From Gammaproteobacteria bacterium (lineage in GTDB: Bacteria; Gemmatimonadota; Gemmatimonadetes; Longimicrobiales; Gaopeijiaceae): a DNA stretch of 64,000 bases. Shown piece after piece: positions 18,193-27,137 of this stretch (its first letter is position 1; each line of letters begins with the position of its first letter). Both the position numbers and the translations under genes were made by a program. The notes under the pieces were generated by a model, which saw only the letters and a list, made by a program, of their open reading frames with translations, made no database searches and was not told the origin of the DNA. Location: NCBI GenBank assembly GCA_028820325.1, contig JAPPJO010000020.1, forward strand, positions 124,001-188,000. The letters run 5' to 3'.

Positions 18193-19989
18193 CTAGCTTC
18201 CGCTGCCCGTGAGCCTGAAAAGTTCCGCCTGGTCGTCGGCCTCGCGCAGGAGCCGGGCGGCTTCCGCCAGGACAGGATCGCGCTGGATGCGGAACCGCAA
18301 CAGGCGCCCGTCGTCTGCCATGCGTTGAGACAGGTTGATCTCGAGCCGCCAGAGCAGGTAGCGCCGGGCCGCCGGATCGTCGAGGGTGGCGTCGGGGACA
18401 CCCGCCTCGCGCAGTTCGGCGATGAACGCCTCAAGCCTCTCCTCGGTGATCGTCGCCTCGGCGCCGTCATTGCCGACGGCCTGCGCGCGATCGAACCCGA
18501 TCTCGGCCAGTCTGAGCCCAAGGGGGAATTCGGCAGCCGCTGCTTCCTCCAGAAGCTGGCGCTCGACGGCCAGCAGCGTGTCGCCGTCGATCTCCAGATC
18601 CGGAAAGACCCCGCCGCCGCCCCTCAGTTCGCGCCCCCCTTCGGTGGTGAAGACCGGAAAGGCGGTGGAGTCCTCGGGCAGCGGCGTCCCGTGTGCGTCC
18701 CGCTGACGGTGCAGCGACCGGCCCAGCGGAGTGTACCACTCCCCGGTGGTCAGCTGCAGCTGCCAGCCCTCCGGGAGCGGTACGACGGACTGCACCACCC
18801 CCTTTCCGAAGGTGCGCTCGCCCAACACCAGCGCGCGGTCGTGGTCCTGCAGGGCTCCGGAAAGGATCTCCCCGGCCGAGGCGGTAAAGCCGTCGACCAG
18901 CACCACCAGCGGCTTGTCTCCGAGGCTCGCCCCGTCCCGGGTGTACGCCGCATCCTCGTGCTCGCCGGGCCCGCGGCGCGGGTTGCGGCCACGGGTGCTG
19001 ACCACGCGCTTGCCGCGGTCGAAGAAGAGGTCGGTCAGGGTGAGGGACTCGTCCAGGTAGCCCCCCGGATTGCGGCGCAGATCCAGTATGATCCCGCTGG
19101 CGTCCGCGAGCAGAGCGAAGGCGGAGTCCATCTCCGCGGTGGAACCGCGAGCCACCCGGTCCAGCTCGATGTAGCCTATGCCCTCTTCCACGTATCCGGC
19201 ATGGACCGACGAGACGTGAATGTTGTCGCGTTCGATCTCGTGGGGAATGGGAGCGGAAAACCCGTCGCGCTCAACCGACACGGTGACCCTGGTGCCGGGG
19301 GTGCCGCGAATGCGCTGCGAGGCTTCGCCGGTAGTCCACTCTGCGGCGCTCTCGCCGTCCACGCCCACGATCACGTCGCCCACCTGGATTCCCACCCGCT
19401 CCGCCGGAAACCCGCGGAAGACCGCGGTGACCGTGATCTGGTCGTTCAGCAACTGGATCGCTACCCCGATGCCCGCGTAGTTGCCGGTGGTGGCTTCCTG
19501 AAATGCGTCCACCCGGCGCGGGCTGAGCACCTGGCCATAGGGGTCGTTCAAAGCCGTGATCAGCCCCCCGACCGCGCCGCTCCACAACATCGGATCGTCG
19601 GGTTCGTCCAGACCGGACCGGCGGATGCTGTCGAAGTTGCTGAGGAACCGCTGGTCGTCCACCGTGCCCTGGCTCGACGGGACTTCCGTCTCCGGAGGGA
19701 TCGGATCCGAATCCGCGATCGAGTCGGCCGCGTCGGCGCGCCGCTCCAGCAGGGCCGCCGCCCCCAGCAACCCGTCGAGAGCTCCCCTCCAGAGCGTCGA
19801 GTCCGAGGGAGTGCTCCAGCTGTAGCGCTTGATGACCTCGAAGGCGCGCAGGAAGTGCTGGCCGTCCAGCGTTGCCGACGCTTCCGCATCGGGCTGGCCG
19901 GTCGATCCCGTATCCTGACCCGCGAGGTCCGAGGCCCGGACCGGCAGAAAGAGCAGGAACGCTGCAAGGATGAATCTCGTGCGGCTCAT
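18193..19989 (-). CDS. S41 family carboxyl-terminal processing protease with PDZ domain
   Basis: Exported serine protease of the CtpA/Prc family. The 598-residue chain starts with a signal peptide (MSRTRFILAAFLLFLPVRA). It then has an N-terminal helical region, a PDZ domain (GIGVAIQLLNDQITVTAVF to about VGDVIVGVDG) and the S41 core with nucleophile Ser in GFTASAGEIL and general-base Lys in FGKGVVQS. A C-terminal ~100-residue helical extension follows. Start ATG at 19989 is preferred over an upstream ATG at 20067, because only the former places the signal peptide at the N-terminus. Convergent with xerD, 60 bp apart. Confidence 0.9.
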   Translation of the reverse strand: MSRTRFILAAFLLFLPVRASDLAGQDTGSTGQPDAEASATLDGQHFLRAFEVIKRYSWSTPSDSTLWRGALDGLLGAAALLERRADAADSIADSDPIPPETEVPSSQGTVDDQRFLSNFDSIRRSGLDEPDDPMLWSGAVGGLITALNDPYGQVLSPRRVDAFQEATTGNYAGIGVAIQLLNDQITVTAVFRGFPAERVGIQVGDVIVGVDGESAAEWTTGEASQRIRGTPGTRVTVSVERDGFSAPIPHEIERDNIHVSSVHAGYVEEGIGYIELDRVARGSTAEMDSAFALLADASGIILDLRRNPGGYLDESLTLTDLFFDRGKRVVSTRGRNPRRGPGEHEDAAYTRDGASLGDKPLVVLVDGFTASAGEILSGALQDHDRALVLGERTFGKGVVQSVVPLPEGWQLQLTTGEWYTPLGRSLHRQRDAHGTPLPEDSTAFPVFTTEGGRELRGGGGVFPDLEIDGDTLLAVERQLLEEAAAAEFPLGLRLAEIGFDRAQAVGNDGAEATITEERLEAFIAELREAGVPDATLDDPAARRYLLWRLEINLSQRMADDGRLLRFRIQRDPVLAEAARLLREADDQAELFRLTGSGS

Positions 19990-20225
19990 GGCGACTCGTC
20001 GGAGGAGATGTCGATGGCTGCAGGGTAGACCCCGGAGGTCACGGACTCGTTCCCGGAGCCGGTTCAAACCCCATTGGCGTCACGCGACCAGTTATCGTGC
20101 ACCCGGATGGACCACCCGGCAACCGTTGCGGCGTTTGGCGGACGGCACGGATATCATACCTTGTCGGGAGGCATCCCGCTTGCCGCACCGCGAACGGAAC
20201 CCATCGCCCTGACGACGTGCCGCTC

Positions 20226-22034
20226 ATGAGCCCGAGACATTCGTCCCCGCTCGTTGCGGGACTGGTCCAGATGAAGCCGCGCAAGGGAGACGTGCGCGCG
20301 AATCTCGACAGGATCGGCTCGCTGGTGGCCGAAGCGGCGAGCGACCACGACCTCCTCGTCTTTCCGGAGACCTGCCTGACCGGGTACTTCCTGCAGGGGG
20401 CGGTCGCGGAACTCGCCTTCGGCGCGGACGAGGTGGCGGACATGCTGGGCCGGGCGCCGGATGGGGCGCCGGACCTGGTCGTCGGCTTCTACGAGCGGCA
20501 CCGCCGCCGGATCTACAACAGCGTCGTCTATTTTTCCGCGAGCGGTGGCCGCTACCTGCCGCTGCACGTCCACCGCAAGATGTTCCTGCCGACCTACGGG
20601 CTCTTCGACGAGGCCCGTTTCGTGAAGCCGGGGCGCGAACTGCGCGCCTTCGACACGCCCCTGGGCCGAATGGGGATGTTGATCTGCGAAGACATCTGGC
20701 ACTCGCTGGCCCCGGCCGTGCTGGCCCTCGACGACGCGGAGGTCATCCTGGTGCCCGGCGCCTCGCCGGCGCGTGGATTCGTCGCCGGAAGCGACCGTCC
20801 CGCCAGCATCCGGCGCTGGGACCCGATCCTCGAGGGACCGGCGATGGAACACGGCGTCTTCGTCCTGGTCAGCCAGCTGGTGGGCTCGGAGGGCGGCAAG
20901 CTGTTCGCGGGCGGCTCGGTGGCGATCGCGCCCGACGGCACCACTCTGGCACGCGCTCCGCTGTTCGAGGAGGGCGTGGTGACCGCCGTCCTCGACCGCA
21001 CGGCGATCGACCGGCACCGCTTCGAGTCGCCGCTGCTCTCCGATCTCGAACAGCAGTTGCCGAACCTGCGCCACGCACTGGCGCGCGCCGGCCGCGGGCG
21101 GGGCAGGGAAGCAGCGGCCGCGGCGCCAGAAGAGGAGGATTCCGGGACAGGAGGCGGCGCAGTTGGGGTACGGAGCCACCGAGCCGCCGCGACCCACGGT
21201 CCGATTCCCGGCGACGCCTCGATGCTCGACCTCAACCTCGAGCTCATCGAACGCGCCCTTGTGGAGTTCATCCGCGAAGAGATCGTGCGCCGGCGCGGCT
21301 TCGAGAAGGTCGTGATCGGCGTGTCGGGAGGCGTCGATTCCGCCGTGTCGCTCTGCCTGGCCGTGCGTGCGCTCGGTCCGGAGAACGTCACCGGGCTGCG
21401 GCTGCCCTACGCCACCTCGTCACCGGAAAGCCTGGAGCACGCGGCGATGGTGCTGGAGGCGACCGGTGCCGTGGGCCGCACCCTGGACATCACGGCTTCG
21501 GTGGACGGCTACATCGCGCGCCACGAGCCGGACATAAGCCCGCTCCGCCGCGGCAACCTCGCCGCCCGCTTCCGCGCCCTCACCATCTTCGACCAGTCGG
21601 CGCTGCTGAGGGCGCTCCCTCTCGGCACCGGCAACAAGAGCGAACGGCTGTTCGGCTACTACACCTGGCACGCCGACGACTCGCCCCCGGTCAACCCGCT
21701 CGGCGACCTGTTCAAGACCCAAGTGTGGGCGCTCGCGCGCCATCTCGGCGTTCCCTCCGAAATCGTCGAGAAGCCGGCCAGCGCCGATCTGGTGCAGGGC
21801 ATCCACGATCACGACGAGCTGGGCATCTCCTACCACGACGCCGACCCCATCCTGCACTGGTTCCTGCGGGGCTACTCGCCCGCCGACCTGGTGCGGCGGG
21901 GCTTCGATGAATCGCAGGTTGACATCGTCTGGAGCCGCCTTAACGCGACCCACTGGAAGCGTGAGCTGCCAACGGTGGCGGTGCTTTCGTCCACGGCGAT
22001 CGGGGAATCGTACCTGAGGCCGGTGGACTACTAG
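20226..22034 (+). CDS. nadE: Glutamine-dependent NAD+ synthetase (nitrilase-NadE fusion)
   Basis: Last step of NAD synthesis, amidating deamido-NAD with ammonia from glutamine. Residues 5-285 are the carbon-nitrogen hydrolase domain with the Glu48 (FPETCLTGY), Lys118 (HRKMFLP) and Cys154 (LICEDIWH) triad. A 45-residue Arg/Ala/Glu-rich linker (about 286-332) follows, then the NAD synthase domain with the P-loop SGGVDSA at 367-373 and GTGNKSER near 468. The start ATG at 20226 gives a compact N-terminus; a GTG 129 bp upstream would add an unrelated leader. The glutaminase domain appears intact, so ammonia need not be supplied free. Confidence 0.94.
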   Translation: MSPRHSSPLVAGLVQMKPRKGDVRANLDRIGSLVAEAASDHDLLVFPETCLTGYFLQGAVAELAFGADEVADMLGRAPDGAPDLVVGFYERHRRRIYNSVVYFSASGGRYLPLHVHRKMFLPTYGLFDEARFVKPGRELRAFDTPLGRMGMLICEDIWHSLAPAVLALDDAEVILVPGASPARGFVAGSDRPASIRRWDPILEGPAMEHGVFVLVSQLVGSEGGKLFAGGSVAIAPDGTTLARAPLFEEGVVTAVLDRTAIDRHRFESPLLSDLEQQLPNLRHALARAGRGRGREAAAAAPEEEDSGTGGGAVGVRSHRAAATHGPIPGDASMLDLNLELIERALVEFIREEIVRRRGFEKVVIGVSGGVDSAVSLCLAVRALGPENVTGLRLPYATSSPESLEHAAMVLEATGAVGRTLDITASVDGYIARHEPDISPLRRGNLAARFRALTIFDQSALLRALPLGTGNKSERLFGYYTWHADDSPPVNPLGDLFKTQVWALARHLGVPSEIVEKPASADLVQGIHDHDELGISYHDADPILHWFLRGYSPADLVRRGFDESQVDIVWSRLNATHWKRELPTVAVLSSTAIGESYLRPVDY

Positions 22035-22059
22035 GCATCAGGTCCAAGGGCCGCGCCCC

Positions 22060-23088
22060 TCACAGCCCGGCGACCTTCCGGCGCAGCGTCTCCAGCAGAG
22101 GCACCGGCGTCAGCTCGCCGTCGATGATGGCGGCGAGTTCCTCCTCCCGCTTCCAGTGCGCCTCCAAGCTGGCCAGCTCGAGCTCCAGCAGCCGTCGCTC
22201 GGCGTCCTCGCCGGCCGCGATCTCCAGGGCGATGGTGCCCGTGCGCGGCAGATTCCCGAGGCGCGCGCCCTTCTTGACGAGCACCCGGGAGAGGCCGCCG
22301 GTGCCCCCGACCTCCTCGATCAGGCGGGTTGCGGAGGCGATCCGCCTCTCGGAGGCTCCCTCGAAGTGATGATAGGCGAGGACCCTGCGCAGGGTGCGCT
22401 CCGCGTCCGGGCCCGTCAGGCGCAGGCCCTCGTCGGCATCCGGGGCAGCCCCGCAGACCGGACAGGCGCGCGACACCACCAGAGGCGCGTCGCCCTCGGT
22501 GGGACGGATCATCAGCCCCGCGCGTGCGTCGTAGGAGAGCACCCGCATGACGTATCCGCAGCGGCCGCACTCGCGCCGGCCCCGCCACGCCGCCGCGCCG
22601 AAGCGCAGCCATCGGGCGCTCCGGGTCGTCCACCGCGGCGCGTGCTCCCAGAGCACCCACGCGCCCAGCAGGCCGATGCCGCCGGTCAGCCAGCCACCGA
22701 CGGCGGCGGCTCCCACCGCCGTGCCCGCGAGCGACACCTGCTTGAACCGCTTCCTGCGCGCCCGTAGTTCGCGCCCGTAGCGCCACCAGGCCTCCTCCCG
22801 GCGCTCGCAGCGTCCGACGCGCACGATCTCGAGCGGACCGGCGGCGAGGAGGGCGATGTTGTCGGTGCGGGACAGCAGGCGCCCCTGGTCGACCGAAACT
22901 TTCTCCAGCTCCTCGAGCGCCTCCCAGCGGTCGATCAGCGGCACCAGCGACCATCGTTTGCAGCGGAGGCACACAATCCAGAGACGACCTCGCTCCGCAT
23001 CGAAGGCCACGCGTCGCCCGCGCGGCAGGTGCTCGAGCGTGTCGTTCTCGGGGAAGGGGGCCTGGCAGACCAGGCAGCGTGTGTACAC
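22060..23088 (-). CDS. Unrecognised zinc-ribbon membrane protein
   Basis: I do not recognise this 342-residue protein. It has two separate cysteine-pair modules: CLVC at residues 5-8 with CLRC at 40-43, and CGRC at 174-177 with CPVC at 209-212. Each resembles a zinc ribbon. Between them lies a basic stretch (RRKRF) followed by a Gly/Ala-rich hydrophobic segment (about 119-148) long enough for one or two membrane passes. The C-terminal ~130 residues are charged and helical. A GTG at 23088 is chosen as start because a GGAG motif precedes it by 10 bases; an ATG at 23229 in the same frame would add an atypical leader. Divergent from pabA. Confidence 0.7.
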   Translation of the reverse strand: MYTRCLVCQAPFPENDTLEHLPRGRRVAFDAERGRLWIVCLRCKRWSLVPLIDRWEALEELEKVSVDQGRLLSRTDNIALLAAGPLEIVRVGRCERREEAWWRYGRELRARRKRFKQVSLAGTAVGAAAVGGWLTGGIGLLGAWVLWEHAPRWTTRSARWLRFGAAAWRGRRECGRCGYVMRVLSYDARAGLMIRPTEGDAPLVVSRACPVCGAAPDADEGLRLTGPDAERTLRRVLAYHHFEGASERRIASATRLIEEVGGTGGLSRVLVKKGARLGNLPRTGTIALEIAAGEDAERRLLELELASLEAHWKREEELAAIIDGELTPVPLLETLRRKVAGL

Positions 23089-23260
23089 CGGCGCGACACT
23101 CCGGCAGGAGTCGACGTTATCCGGGGGCGGGAAGACGGGGCTTGGCGAATGCCCTCCGGCGCGGCACATTCCCGGCACCTGGAAGCCGCCGGGGCACAAT
23201 GCGTGCATCGCGGGCGTGCGCCCCGCCACCCGACTTCATCCTACCGAACCTCCGCGCCCG

Positions 23261-23836
23261 ATGATCCTGGTTCTCGACAACTACGACTCCTTCACCTGGA
23301 ACCTGGTCCAGATGCTGGAGGCCCTGGGTGCCCGAACCGAGGTCGTGCGCAACGACGAGCGCACCGTCCAGGAGATCGAGCGGCAGGCTCCCGAACGCGT
23401 CGTCATCTCTCCCGGACCCTGCACGCCGGGGGAAGCGGGTATCAGCACCAAGCTGGTGCGGGCCCTGGGTCCGAGCACACCGATTCTGGGGGTCTGCCTG
23501 GGACACCAGGCCATCGGCGAGGCGTTCGGGGGCGCGACCGTCCGGGCCCGGCGCGTCATGCACGGCAAGACCGCACCCATCCGCCACAATGGTCTCGGGG
23601 TCTTCCAGGGGCTTCCCTCGCCGATGACCGTGGCCCGCTATCACTCCCTGGTCACGGATCCCGCGGCGCTCCCCCCCGAACTCGAACCCGTGGCCTGGAC
23701 CGATCTCCCCGGCGAGGACGACGAAATCCAGGCCATGCGCCACCGGACGATGCCCGTCTGGGGGGTTCAGTTCCACCCGGAGTCCTACTTCTCCGACGCG
23801 GGCCCGCGGCTGCTGGAGAACTTCCTGCGCCTCTAG
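23261..23836 (+). CDS. pabA: Glutamine amidotransferase of anthranilate/aminodeoxychorismate synthase
   Basis: Glutaminase subunit that supplies ammonia to TrpE or PabB. The 191-residue class I amidotransferase begins MILVLDNYDSFTWNLVQ. It has the nucleophile Cys79 in LGVCLGHQAIGEAFGG and the His-Glu pair in GVQFHPES near residue 170. No trpE or pabB lies next to it; the neighbours are the zinc-ribbon orphan and a propeller protein. It could therefore serve tryptophan, folate or both (trpG/pabA amphibolic). It converges with and overlaps the next gene's end by 4 bp. Confidence 0.88.
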   Translation: MILVLDNYDSFTWNLVQMLEALGARTEVVRNDERTVQEIERQAPERVVISPGPCTPGEAGISTKLVRALGPSTPILGVCLGHQAIGEAFGGATVRARRVMHGKTAPIRHNGLGVFQGLPSPMTVARYHSLVTDPAALPPELEPVAWTDLPGEDDEIQAMRHRTMPVWGVQFHPESYFSDAGPRLLENFLRL

Positions 23837-26800
23837 GAGATGATCGGCGGCAGCCCCCGCTCCGCGAGAAGGCGGTTGAAGTCGGTGATGTCGTCCGCGG
23901 CCAGCTCCGCCCAGCGTCTCAGATACTCCTCCAACTGGAGCCGGTAGATCCCTCCGACCTCGCTCATCGACTCCGTGGGCGGGTCGTCCGAGCCGGCCGA
24001 ATACCCCGCGAGGCTCGCGATCTTCGCCCAAAGCCGGCGGGGCCAGCGGATGGTGTCCTGCCGGGCCGAACCGCCCGTAAGCCTCAGGTCGAAGAGCTCC
24101 ATTTCGAGCTCGATGAGCGCCAGCGCGAGCTCCTCTCCCACTTCCGCGATCTCCGCGTAGAGCGGATTCCCGCGCACCCGTTCCTCCAGGTCCGCCAACC
24201 CCCGGCGGGTCCATTCGATGCGGTTGATGAGCTCGGCCGTCGAATCGCTCATCTCACGCAGTTCCAGCTGAAGGGCCAGCTGCGCGCGCATGTCCTCGGC
24301 GGACGCCATGGAGGCCGGATCCTGCAGGATCTCGAACTCGGCGGTGCGCTCTTCGGCGCCTGCGGTAAGACGCACCCGGTAGCGTCCGGGGATGGCAAGG
24401 GGCCGAACCGGGCCGCCGTCCGGCGGAGGCCGCCACCCCTCCTGGCCCACGCCGCGATGCGAGTGCTCGAGCGGCGGGGTGCGGAGCCGCGGAGTCGCAG
24501 AGGCCGTGTAGCGGAGATCCCACATCGCACGGTTCATTCCGGGGCCGAAGCTGCCGGACAGGGTGCGGACCGGCGCTCCGTCCATCGTCTCCACCTCGAT
24601 GGTGACGGGTCCGGCCAGATCCTCGCCCAGATGGAAGTTGATCGAGGCCCCGTAGTCGGGGTTCTCCCCGGCGGCCGGGTCGTCCGGCTGGGCGTTGCGC
24701 GCCTCCCGGGGGAGGAAGCGGTACGCCGGACGCGGTGCGAACAGATGCACGCCGTCCGCCACCGTCTCCGCGCTCAACTGCTGAAGCGGCGTGATGTCGT
24801 CCAGGATCCAGAATCCCCGCCCGTAGGTGCCGACCACCAGGTCGTTGAAGTGCGGCTGGATCTCCAGCCAGTGCACGGGCGCATGCGGCAGATCGCCCTG
24901 CAGCGAGCTCCAGGTCACCCCGTCGTCGAAGGAGACGTAGAGCGAGTTTTCGGTGCCGAGGTAGAGCAGGCCGGGACGCACCGGGTCCTCGCGCACGACG
25001 TGGGCGTAGCTGAACACGCTACGCGGGATGTCGCCGGCGAGCGAGCGCCAGGACGCCCCGTAGTCCTCCGTCTTGTAGACGAAGGGATCGGTGCCGCCCA
25101 GTTGGTGGAAGTCGACGGTGATGTACGCCGCCGCCGGGCTGTAGCGGGAGGGCTCGATGTTGCTCACCGTGCCCCACTCGGGGAGCCCGGAGATGTTGCC
25201 GGCCACCTCGATCCAGCTCTCGCCGCCGTCGCGCGTCACGTGCACGAGGCCATCGTTCGAGCCCGCCCAGATGGTGCCGGCCTCGATGGGGGATTCGGCG
25301 AGGGCGAAGAGCACCGAGGCGTAGGTGGGGCTCACGTCCTCGGTGGTGAGCCCGCCCGTCTTCTGCATGCGGGTGGTGTCGGCGCGCGTGAGGTCGGGGC
25401 TGATCACGCTCCAGCTGTGCCCCCCGTCGGTGGTGCGGTGCACGTGCTGGCTGCCCGCGTAGACCACGTTGTTGTCGTGCGGCGAGATGTGGACGGGAAA
25501 GGTCCACTGAAAGCGGTAGCGCACGTCGGCGGCCGCCCAGCCTTCGGGGTTGTCGGGCCACACGCTTACTGTGCGGGTGATCCCGGTGGAGAGCTGGTGC
25601 CGCTCGAGGATGCCCTCGTAGCACCCCGACCAGACGACATCGTTGGTCACCGTGTCGGGGATGGCGAACCCGACCTCGCAGCCGCCAACGGAGCGCCACG
25701 CCCCCACCGGAATCGCGCCCCCGGTGAGGGTGTTGGAGGGCCCGCCCGTCGAGGGCCCGTCCTGGCGGTTGCCGTACAGGTTGTAGGGGACCCGGGTGTC
25801 GGTGTGGACGTGGTACATCTGGGCGATGGGCAGGAGCGGCCGGTACCAGTTGCGCCCCCGGTTGGTGGAGATGCGCACCCCCTGGTCGTTGCCGATGATC
25901 ATGCGCGCCGGGTCGCGCGGGTCGATCCACATGTCGTGGTTGTCGCCCCCGGAGATGACCTCGAAGGACACGCCCCCGTCCAGCGAGCGCGTGTGCACCG
26001 TGGACATGAAGTGAACCTCGTCGGGATCGTCCGGCGCGACCGCCATGCGCGAGTAGTAGAGGGGCCGCTGCGCCAGCGCGTGGTCGGCGTTCACCATCGT
26101 CCAGGAGCGCCCGCCGTCGTCGGACCGCCAGAGCGTGCCTTCGTGCTCCTCCAGCTCCTCGTACTCCCGGTTGGAGTTGGTTTCGATGAGCGCGTAGACG
26201 CGGTCCGGGTCCGCCGCGGTCATGGCGAGGCCGATCCGGCCCATGGTGCCGCGGGGCAGCCCGGCGCCCTCGAGCCGGGTCCAGGTGTCGCCCCCGTCGC
26301 GGCTGGTCCAGAGGCCGCTTTCCGGGCCTCCGCTCTCGCGCCCCCAGGTCCAGATCTGCATCTGCCAGGTCGCGGCGAAGAGGATGCGCGGGTTGGTGGG
26401 ATCCATCACCACGTCGATCGCGCCGGAGTTCTCGCCGGAGAAGAGCACCCGCTCCCAGTTCTCCCCGCCGTCGGTGGTGCGGAACAGCCCCCGCTCCTGC
26501 TGCGGGCCGTAGAGGTGGCCGGCCGCCGCAACGTACACCATGTCCGGATCGTCGGGATGGATGACGATGCGCCCGATCCTTCCCGTCTCGTCGAGCCCCA
26601 TGTGCCGCCAGGTGCGGCCCGCGTCGGTGGAGCGGTACACGCCGTTGCCGATGGAGACGTTGGAGCGGATGAACGACTCGCCCGTCCCCGCCCACACCAC
26701 GTTGGCGTCGGAGGGCGCGACTGCCAGCGCGCCGATCGACTGCGCCGGCTGGTCGTCGAAGACGGGACGCCAGGTGTGCCCGCCGTCCTCGCTCTTGAAA

Positions 26801-27039
26801 ACGCCTCCCGACGCGGCCCCGAGGTAGTAGACGTTGCGGTTGCCGGGTTCGCCCACCACCGCGCTCACCCGGTTGCCCACCGGGCCCACGTGGCGGAAGT
26901 CGGCGTCGGCGAAGAACTCGTCCGGAAGCTCGCCGGGAGCGGTCAGTTGGGCGGCGAGCCCGCGGGCCGCGACGCCGGCTGCCAGGAGGGACAGGATGAA
27001 CGCGCGGGCGAACGCACGGGTGGGATGCCTGACAGTCAT
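23833..27039 (-). CDS. Large exported BNR/sortilin-like beta-propeller protein
   Basis: A 1068-residue exported protein. It has an N-terminal signal peptide (residues 1-30, ending near AARGLAAQ). About 700 residues follow of repeated BNR/Asp-box modules, visible as recurring SEDGGHTW, STDAGRTW, TTDGGENW, SRDGGDTW, SDDGGRSW, TTDGGHSW and TRDGGESW. These build tandem propellers as in VPS10/sortilin and exo-sialidase-like proteins. The C-terminal ~250 residues are a non-propeller domain with helical charged segments. Such proteins are numerous in Gemmatimonadota and Acidobacteriota; function is unknown and no glycosidase catalytic set can be claimed. Confidence 0.85.
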   Translation of the reverse strand: MTVRHPTRAFARAFILSLLAAGVAARGLAAQLTAPGELPDEFFADADFRHVGPVGNRVSAVVGEPGNRNVYYLGAASGGVFKSEDGGHTWRPVFDDQPAQSIGALAVAPSDANVVWAGTGESFIRSNVSIGNGVYRSTDAGRTWRHMGLDETGRIGRIVIHPDDPDMVYVAAAGHLYGPQQERGLFRTTDGGENWERVLFSGENSGAIDVVMDPTNPRILFAATWQMQIWTWGRESGGPESGLWTSRDGGDTWTRLEGAGLPRGTMGRIGLAMTAADPDRVYALIETNSNREYEELEEHEGTLWRSDDGGRSWTMVNADHALAQRPLYYSRMAVAPDDPDEVHFMSTVHTRSLDGGVSFEVISGGDNHDMWIDPRDPARMIIGNDQGVRISTNRGRNWYRPLLPIAQMYHVHTDTRVPYNLYGNRQDGPSTGGPSNTLTGGAIPVGAWRSVGGCEVGFAIPDTVTNDVVWSGCYEGILERHQLSTGITRTVSVWPDNPEGWAAADVRYRFQWTFPVHISPHDNNVVYAGSQHVHRTTDGGHSWSVISPDLTRADTTRMQKTGGLTTEDVSPTYASVLFALAESPIEAGTIWAGSNDGLVHVTRDGGESWIEVAGNISGLPEWGTVSNIEPSRYSPAAAYITVDFHQLGGTDPFVYKTEDYGASWRSLAGDIPRSVFSYAHVVREDPVRPGLLYLGTENSLYVSFDDGVTWSSLQGDLPHAPVHWLEIQPHFNDLVVGTYGRGFWILDDITPLQQLSAETVADGVHLFAPRPAYRFLPREARNAQPDDPAAGENPDYGASINFHLGEDLAGPVTIEVETMDGAPVRTLSGSFGPGMNRAMWDLRYTASATPRLRTPPLEHSHRGVGQEGWRPPPDGGPVRPLAIPGRYRVRLTAGAEERTAEFEILQDPASMASAEDMRAQLALQLELREMSDSTAELINRIEWTRRGLADLEERVRGNPLYAEIAEVGEELALALIELEMELFDLRLTGGSARQDTIRWPRRLWAKIASLAGYSAGSDDPPTESMSEVGGIYRLQLEEYLRRWAELAADDITDFNRLLAERGLPPIIS

Positions 27040-27137
27040 GGAGAAACTCCAAAGGAGGGGCTACCAATGGGACGCAACAAAGGTAGGCCGGGGCCTGTCT
27101 CGGGCAATGCGATGGCCCAGTTGGCTGTGGGCCTGGT

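Noticed and set aside
20126..20157. TTGCGG ... TATCAT before nadE as a promoter
   Set aside because: The spacing is 20 bp, too long for a convincing sigma-70 pair.
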